Shown: piece after piece, positions 56,225 through 64,000 of the stretch | Layout: each line of letters begins with the position of its first letter | Numbering within the stretch: position 1 is the stretch's first letter | Origin: Epiperipatus broadwayi | Taxonomy: Eukaryota; Onychophora; Udeonychophora; Euonychophora; Peripatidae | NCBI GenBank assembly: GCA_028023455.1 | Contig: JAQFVV010012435.1 | Location: 2,792,001-2,856,000 of the forward strand | Length of the DNA stretch: 64,000 nucleotides | Reading direction: 5' to 3' | The notes under the pieces: generated by a model | Told to the model about the DNA's origin: nothing | Seen by the model: the letters and a program-made list of their open reading frames with translations, nothing else | Database searches by the model: none | Program-made: the position numbers and the translations under genes

Positions 56225-58310
56225 AACTACCAGGGCGCCATCTAGGCATTTGAGCCTAGAAAAATTTATAGAGTAGGCAGATATGTGCTGTTAAGATTCC
56301 ACTTTATTTAAATATTCCGATCGTTAGCCCAAGTCACTAGCTCAGTGGAGACGCAGAGATAAAAATCTATAAATTTTATATCTTAAATATAAAAGAATAA
56401 AAGCCACTGCCAGAAATTAACACATAAAAATATTTATTTACGCACATATAAAATATTTAAACTTTGAGGAATAAATTTAACGTTTATAATTTTATATTGA
56501 TCTTTAATTCTAAATTTAAGTAGATTGCAAATAATGAGTTTACTATTTATTTAGAGGGTCGAGTATGAATGGACTACATAGGTCTGCATTTGAAAGGAAA
56601 ATATTCTTCCCTGATTTATCCTTAGGCAACAAATTTCGCAATCAACTGGCGCCAATCCATCTGATACATTCATGTATTCAATGTAGCATGATACGACAAC
56701 ACAAAATACTATATTGTCAGGAATGTACATCTGAACAATAAGTAGAAATAGAGAAGACATTGACTCTCCACCAACAGGAATGTGACATCTGTTGGCAAGT
56801 AGATCAATAAACAAAAAACTCCATAGGAATGGACTGCGGTCTTCTGCCGACTTACAAACCCATCCATAGGCAAACAGAGGGTGTGTGGCGTATATCTATA
56901 ATCCTGCCAGTAGCGGACCTCATACTACATCTACTAATTACACAAATATATCCAATCCATTGAACCAATTTAACTACAAAATGAATAACCTAAGATTACC
57001 CTCCCTTAATACAACTTTACAAAACTATATAGCCATTTACGCCCGACTTAATTTTAACATTTAAATACGTTCGCACAGATTTGTTTAAAAATGTTGGGTA
57101 TAGATCGATTACATAGATTCCACAGTCAAAAACATTTCAAAATAAACATAAACGATCAAAATACAAAATTATTGATACCGACAATCGCAGAGGGAAACTT
57201 ATAAGTAACCCAATAGTATTCACCATAAGATACTTGCGTTGTCACCAATAACTTAAAAGACATCCAAATAAATACATTTTAGATACTCACTGTAAGGTAT
57301 CATTATTTATCGAATGTCTATATATTTTGATCAAATATGAAAACCAAAATATAATTAACTGCAAACGAATCCATGCAAGCGTCTATAAACAACTTAAATT
57401 TTATACATTTAAATAATCTTTACAATAAGAAAAAAAAAATGGAAATGATGTTTATCAATCGGAAAACATATAAAATTAAACATTATTAATTTGATTTAAA
57501 AACTTACAAAAGTCAGATAAGAGTCCATTTTAACATTTCAGTTGGCTTGTTTATCAATTTGTAAAACTTGATGAAAGTTCTTGATTGATTTTAACAATTG
57601 TTCATTTCATATAGCTTATGGTATAAGAGTCCAGGCCTCTGCTTTCACTTCCCGCGACGCCTCCGTTGGAAGGTAATGTTCTGGAGATGGCAATAGCTGG
57701 TTCAAGGTATCACAGTCTTTTCATTTTTTTTTATTTTTATAGAGAGTGTGGTATGTGCATCATACCACATCTCTCAAACACACAATGCTGGAACTGTCAG
57801 AAAAAACTGTGTTTCCCTTTTTATATTATCCACAAGGATTCAATGAACAAAACGTCACTAGTCTATCACTTTCGTTAGGGTCCGAGCCAAGGCCTAGTGC
57901 TTCCATTGGTCAAGCTAATTTCTCTTTCTTCTCTTATCTAACTTTTCATCTGACTTTTTAATTACACAGCTTTTAGATAATTAATAAACAATCATTTCCA
58001 TTTACAGATTACAGGAATTAATTAATACCTGTTTTTACTTTAACCTACGTTATTTTTTTATTAAAATATTTTTATATTTCAATCTGGTATTTTTTTATTA
58101 AAAAAAAAATACGTTCAGATACTTTTTTTTTTTTTGTTTATGAAAAAATATATTTTTAAAGTTTAGCATCTGTGTGAATATATACGTTTAACAAACATTT
58201 TAATTTTAGCGTTTAGTTTTTTTTTACTTTTTAATACACTTATTTTTATATGCGAACTTAAAAGTTTTTATTTCAAATTAATGTAACGACATATTTATAT
58301 ATCGTTACAA
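56225..58310 (-). repeat. 2.1-kb interspersed repeat, copy 2
   Basis: Same orientation and blocks as 11,275-13,355: GCGCCATCTAGGCATTTGAG at one end, AGCTCAGTGGAGACGCAGAG, CAATCCATCTGATACATTCA, GCTTCCATTGGTCAAGCTAA, and the TGTAACG/CGTTACA palindrome at the other end. About 53 bases (56,172-56,224) between the PLE arm and this unit may be internal sequence of the same element, read on the minus strand after TGGCGCCCTGG. Open frames are not shared with copy 1, so I treat it as non-coding. Confidence 0.75.
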
Positions 58311-60592
58311 TATATATATATATTGCAACTGATAAACCAAGAGACGCATGACACCTCTTATTCAAACTGTCACTGTCAAAAAAATAATTCAACCTTTAGT
58401 AAATAAGTGGACAATCATAATAATAATACCTCTTTAAATGTAAACTGAATATCGATGTCTAATAAAATACTATAAAGTGTGTATTAATAGATAATCATAT
58501 CTCAGGATTATAAAATTAAAATGTTAAATGTGTATTTGTTATTAAGAATAAGCCAATCTAATATATTTGTGTATTATTAACATTTTTCTTTGAGTTTTCA
58601 TAATACATATATCAAATCCAAGGATTATAAAATACTTAGATATAATAAGTGAGATTTTTGGATCATTCTCTTACTAGATTATAGAACTTTATTATCGATA
58701 TGATTAAATAACAAAGGGTATTTTATTAAATCCAACCATATATGTTAGTAAACTAAGTATTACTATTTAAGTTATATGTATCTAGTACTAGTGACAAATA
58801 TAATAACATTACTTCTACAACAGTTATCATAATAACATGTAACCATATTTATTTATTACAGATGAATGTAAAATCATAAAAGACAAAAGCCAGGAAATTT
58901 AATAAATATAAAATCATTTATTAACAAAAAGAATGAATGAAAATATATAATTATAATAATATAAATTAAGTTACCAGCACCCAAGAGATAAATAATTTTC
59001 AACAATGTTAATTATGGAAGTTTTATCTTGATTTCTCCTATATTAATAAACTGAATATATGTATCTCTACATGCTGTGGAACAAAACAGTTTATGGAAAA
59101 ACATTGTCAAACAGTAAATAAGAAAACTTGAATACCAACAATTATTAAATGAAACAACGCTTTATCTGATCCCTATGCACAATAGTCTAACCAGTCCTTC
59201 AAATAAGTATCTTTCTAATATAAATGTTAGTCATTTCTTTAAATACAGAACATTTATCCTAATATATTATAACCATCTACAGATGTGGCATTATCTTGAC
59301 TAATTTCTATAGGTATATGTACTATTATATAGGATTTTTATTTGAACTAACATTTATGAATAAAACTACGACACATGTTATTAGGACTTTTCTCAACTAA
59401 ACTACAACATTACTTATATGCAAATCTTCTTTTTTTGGCACAAAAATAATATAATTATATAAAATATTTTTTGCATCATCTTTAATTTACCTCTATATTG
59501 ATTATGGGTAATTCTTAGAAAATATTTTCAAACAATATAACCATATTTATATACACATACTCTTTAGATACATTATAGCATCAATCATAATAAAATAGAT
59601 TGAATCTTAGAGATCAATAAAACACATAAAATATGTAATCCATTATAACAACCCTGTTCCAAAACAATTTACACACACACCTAAGTTATCAATATTGAAA
59701 TTATTATAATTCAAATTATACTAACCATATAATCCTTTTTGAGCATGCTTTCCTCTTGTGAGAACTATATTTTAACAAAGCAACTATATATAATAACAAA
59801 TATGTTTTTATATCGAAAATTTATTTAACGTTTTAAGATTTCTGATATTTTATCCAAACAAAGTCTTTTAGACCCTTAAAAAAGATTAAATCCGTTGGTG
59901 CTTGAGAATTAATTTTTGAGAACAAGTAAATGATGACGACATTTTATTTTTTGAATAAATCCATTAATGTAGTAAAGTTTAAATATTCCATAAAATAACA
60001 AGTTTTTTTTATTTTTTACAGTGTGAAGAAGATAATTAGTAATTTCCTTGGAATAGAAATTCACTAATCTTAGCATTTTAAAAAAAAATCATTTACAGAA
60101 AAATTCTATTAATTTTGAAAAATGGTTTAATACCTACTAAGGCAACAAACCCCAAGAACATGCACTTGAAAATGCGAAGGTAGGGACCTCTACAGGTCTT
60201 AACCACAAGCTTACTCTTTGGAAGAAAAGAGGAAAACAATAAATATCCAATATGCATGTAATAAGATAATTTCTTCAATATTTGCTTTGATTATATTAGT
60301 AGACAAGTATTTGAATGTTAGCATTTCAGAGTAGTTTAAAATGTTCCATTTTGAGTAAATTTTTAAATTTCATTTTTGTCCATCCATTACACCATGAAGA
60401 TTTTTTTTAGATATTTCAGTTATTTATTTGGACAGTTTAAAAACATGCATTTACCACAAGGGAAAATGATTTCTAAGATCTACTTCTTCATGGTCAAGGA
60501 ATAATATTCAGTATAGCTAAATTAAAACCTTGCCCATGTGCAGTTTAATTAGCAAATGACTAGAAATAAAAAAGAAAGATAGACAACAAAAA
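58311..60592. other. AT-rich non-coding DNA
   Basis: No gene or clear repeat recognised. The short ORF at 60,093-60,278 (minus, 61 codons) has no recognisable features. Confidence 0.5.
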
Positions 60593-61250
60593 TCAAAGTC
60601 ATATATCACATGACTCAATTTTTAAGCTTATAAATAAAAAATAAAGAACTCTGCTAATTTGCTCTAACAAGCTTTATTGATAAATGCCAGCTAAATGAAG
60701 TATTTAAAAATCTCTATCTTGAAACCAACCCCTAACTTCAGACTGATGGTTTCTTGCTTTGACATTACTCAATGAAGAGCTAAGGTCAAATTAGCAGGAC
60801 AAATTGGTAGACCTCTTTATTTTTTATTTACAAGCTTAAAAATTGAGTCATGTGATATATGACCTTTGATTTTTGTTGACTATTTATAGCCTTAGTTTTA
60901 AAGTCTTAAGCAATATTATAATGATACGGCTATTAATATATGGTTTGGCTAACAATCTCTCAGCCCCATGTAGCTATTTAAGTTAGATAGCTGGGTTTGA
61001 AGATATTTAGGTGTCTAAAAATTTTAGATTTTCTACTTAATAGTTAATTTTAAATAAATGCTGGCTTTGGCTTGGTACATTTAGTTCTACTGCTTGAAAC
61101 TATCCTAGCATCTCACTGAGGAGTGCCAAAGTATGAAACCATTGGTATGAGGTTAGGGAGTGGTTTCAAGATAGAGATTTTTAAATGCTTTGTTTAGCTG
61201 GAATTTATAAATAAAGCTTCTTAGAGCAAATTAGCAGAGCTTTTTAAAAT
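60593..61250. mobile_element. Nested fold-back of the hammerhead family
   Basis: Module A (CAAAGTCATATATCACATGA, 60,594) folds on an inverted A at about 60,828-60,886. Module B (about 60,645-60,790, with a decayed minus-strand hammerhead) lies inside that hairpin. Its inverted partner B' is at about 61,090-61,250, beyond module C (60,930-61,080). So the two inverted repeats interlock rather than nest cleanly. B' carries a complete hammerhead motif. No coding capacity. Confidence 0.7.
61110..61153 (+). ncRNA. Hammerhead ribozyme, complete core and three stems
   Basis: Stem I ATCTCA (61,110-61,115) pairs fully with TGAGGT (61,148-61,153; one G-U). CTGAGGA is at 61,116-61,122. Stem II is GTGC/GTAT (61,123-61,126 with 61,131-61,134; two G-U pairs), loop CAAA. 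GAAA is at 61,135-61,138. Stem III is ACC/GGT (61,138-61,140 with 61,144-61,146), loop ATT. A61,147 is the cleaved base in a UA dinucleotide. All conserved core positions fit. The stem II wobbles and tiny loops make strength uncertain. Confidence 0.65.
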
Positions 61251-64000
61251 AAAAAGACTTCTCTTCTGTATGTATATTTATAAGTTTTAACCATGTGACT
61301 AATTTCATCATCATCTTCAGTCAGATTTCCTAACTCTTTTTTTAGCATATTACATAAAAGTTTTCTCCAGTTATTATAAAAATGATATTCTTACGGTGAC
61401 TTTTGAAGACTAAAGTTATTTTAAAAGTACAAATAAGATTTTAAAATATATTTAAATAAAATATTATATATTTGAATAAAATTAAATAGACAAGCCATAA
61501 TGTGAAGTAATATTTATTCATTTTATTTTATTCACCATTCTCACAATAATTATTTTACATTAATATTTTCTTAAAATAATAATTTATCGAAACCTTTTAA
61601 GATAGTACTTCATTTTTATATTTAAAGTATATAAAAGAAATATAATCATTTGCATACACACAAGACATTCAAATGTATATTAAAAATTTATGTCACTATT
61701 GTGAGTCATTTTACCATTATGTGTACATTAATACAAATATTGTTTTAAAATCTATTTTAACTAATTTATTCACATGTTTATAATATTATGTATTTTATCA
61801 GCTTATTGCTCATTATAAAAGTTAATTTTGTGCATATGCATACATGATTTTTAAAATTGTTACAAGAATGTCAAACACTATAAAAATATGAGAAGACATA
61901 TTGGATTTATAAAATTTTGTGGTACTTCAGTATTTTCCTGTTTACCAAGATGGCAGCTTGTTATTTTTAATGAATATACACTTTCAGGAATGTACAATTT
62001 TTTTTTTTTTCATTTTCTATTACAGAATACATGTTATTTGTTAAATTACAATAAAATAAATATTTTTTTAAAAAAAAAGTAATAAATTTCAAGAAATTCC
62101 ATTAAGAAATTTTTTTTTTTTTAAAAAAAAAATTCTATTCTAATGTGAAAGTGATAAGATGTTCTGAATATTCTCAAAATTTTAATGTGAAATTGATGAA
62201 ACTTGTGTGAAAATCAACAGGGGAGACTACCTCCACAACAGTCATTATTTAGTAGCTTGGGCAGAGACACCAATTAGTGCTTCATTGTATCTGTTTCAGA
62301 TAGAACAACAGCTATTCTTATTGTAACAGAATGGGGATCAAACCCTGTTCCAAAAAATGTTGTTTTATATTCATGTGTTTGCATGTTGTTTTATAATTAA
62401 TTGTCTGCATTTTATATTTGATTTTTTAATGTTTTCTTCCAAATAGTTAAATAAAGAGTTAAAACAAATATGAAGGATGGGTGTGTGTGTGTATGCTCTT
62501 TTATTTTGTTAAAGCATGTGTGTGTATATATACCGTTGTATAGGCAAATGAATAGAAGGAATCCTTTAAAAAAACATACAATTACATTATTTCCATGATG
62601 AAATTCATTGTATTTCAATTTTAATAAAATGAAAAAAATATTTTTAATGAAAATAAAAAAAAAAAGAGAGAGAGAAAACTATACAGATTGTTAACTGTGA
62701 ATGCCCTTTAATGAAGGCATTATTTTAAGTTATTTTCAAAAAAATAAAGATGCTTGATGGAATTTTTGGTTAGGATAAAAAAGGAAACGGTGCTAAAAGC
62801 TTTGCTTTTGTTTTAAACAGAAGTCAGACCTTGGATATCACATGCTTAACTTAAAAAAAAAGTGAAATTCTTAGAATTGGAACTTTCTGGAATAAAAGAA
62901 AAAAAGAATATATAAAGAGGAGCGGGAAGGCCAAGAGTTAGTTCATGATATATTTTTACTGAAATTTGAAGGTAAAATAACTATTATCTACATCGATGTG
63001 TTTGTATTATTAATTTCCCATGTTGAAGATTTTGAAAACCTATTGGAATCAGCATATATATATATTCACCAGCTATGAATAGGCTAGGGTAAAAGTGCTG
63101 AGTTTTTCACCCTGGTTCCATGAAGATATGTAAGCTGCTACATTATTAAACCATCACTTGAATCTGAAGAAATTCACTTCTGAAAATCTGTATTAGAGTT
63201 AACATCCAAATTAATAAATATTCAAGGAACTAAGCAGAATAACACATCCATGATGAGCAACTTTAATGGTCATAGTGTCTAATGAAATCATTTTCATTAC
63301 CGATCTGAAACCATTGTTTTCCCCAGGTATATATATTGTAACTAAAATGCACTTTCCTCATCTACCACACTTTATATCTATTATATATATCACATTTATA
63401 TTATATATATTATCAGCTAGTTATTGAGATTTGACTTTTGATTGTGCATTTTTTTTTCAGAGGGTGAATAGACATGTGTATGCATTTATCATATTTATAG
63501 CTCTGACCATCCCCTCCTATACGAAATTTTCCCATGTTCTGAGTCATCCTTCCTTTTTTGTAAAGTTTTCCTAATATTTGGTCATTCAAGGGTGAGGAAA
63601 AGGAATTCAGCTGCTAAATACAAACATGGATGTACATAAACCAATCCAATTCAGTCTCTCCCAAACTTAATTAACTCTCTCATTGCGCAAATGTCCACGT
63701 TTATGGGCTATGACCCAAGCGCCAATCTTTCTATTTAACAAAAATCATGGAATTCGCTAACAATAAATTAACTCAATAAATTTTAAGCTTTTGCCCAGTT
63801 TATACTAGCTTATGTTCAGGGGGGTGGTGTAACACACCGGAGAAGAAATGGCAGGTGAATTAAAATCTCTTTCTCTTTCTTTTACCTTAATATAACACAC
63901 AAACATATATCAACACGCAATCTTAGGAAAGTAATAATGGAATCTATTTCAAAACATACGACACATATTCTAAACCAAATATATATATATAATAAAATGT
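61251..64000. other. AT-rich non-coding DNA
   Basis: No gene recognised. GC-richer patches at about 62,215-62,350 and 63,700-63,850 are not identified. There is a (GT)n run near 62,480-62,494. Short ORFs at 61,888-62,082 and 62,412-62,618 are low-complexity. Confidence 0.5.

Noticed and set aside
62215-62350. GC-richer patch with GGTTTGATCCCC on the minus strand as a tRNA-derived SINE
   Set aside because: Box B-like only; no box A at the right distance.

Overview
The window is about 64 kb of very AT-rich, gene-poor DNA from a nuclear genome, most likely an invertebrate animal. The reasons are RTE-type LINEs, a second LINE with a C-terminal CCHC knuckle, Penelope-like elements (PLEs) with hammerhead-ribozyme motifs, a ZMYM-type hAT transposase relic, tRNA-derived SINEs, and long TA/TG/GA microsatellites. 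The second LINE resembles elements I associate with ticks and other arachnids, so a chelicerate or other arthropod is possible, but the phylum is not settled. I found no intact protein-coding host gene, rRNA, functional tRNA or CRISPR array. Every recognisable coding stretch is a transposon relic with frameshifts and stops.

Layout. 0-5.6 kb: SINE, fold-back element, LINE 3' end (minus), and a hAT MITE with perfect 8-bp target duplications. 5.6-10.1 kb: an old RTE copy (minus) split by a roughly 1.1-kb insertion carrying a TATA box and splice-donor-like sites, and by a roughly 1-kb fold-back with tRNA-like heads. 11.3-13.4 kb: a 2.1-kb repeat that recurs at 56.2-58.3 kb. 14-22.6 kb: PLE terminal fragments, hammerhead fold-backs, an RTE tail. 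22.7-25.9 kb: hAT pseudogene broken by a fold-back holding a well-formed hammerhead. 26-31 kb: more fold-backs. 31-38.5 kb: quiet AT-rich DNA. 39-42.3 kb: a near full-length RTE element (minus). 42.5-45.4 kb: fold-back, SINE, and a PLE 3' end running into a hammerhead-bearing terminal repeat. 47.6-49.4 kb: second copy of the other LINE. 50.5-51.2 kb: palindromic PLE terminal repeat with hammerhead. 52-53.6 kb: RTE fragments. 54.7-56.2 kb: a large head-to-head palindrome of two 5'-truncated PLE copies. 60.6-61.3 kb: fold-back with a second well-formed hammerhead.

The main signal is many fold-back (inverted-dimer) repeats, several of which carry hammerhead ribozyme cores (CUGANGA, stem II, GAAA, then a UH cleavage site with matching stem I). 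Three retain the whole core with pairable stems (about 25,030-25,071 minus, 61,110-61,153 plus, 50,842-50,883 plus). One near-intact copy (45,259-45,298) lies directly downstream of a PLE coding relic, which links part of the set to Penelope-like elements. Hammerheads in PLEs and in small retrozymes are known. The modular fold-back family here (modules A, B, C in different orders at 30.3, 42.5 and 60.6 kb) and a possible SINE with a tRNA head and PLE-like tail are the parts I would call potentially undescribed. All comparisons were made by eye.
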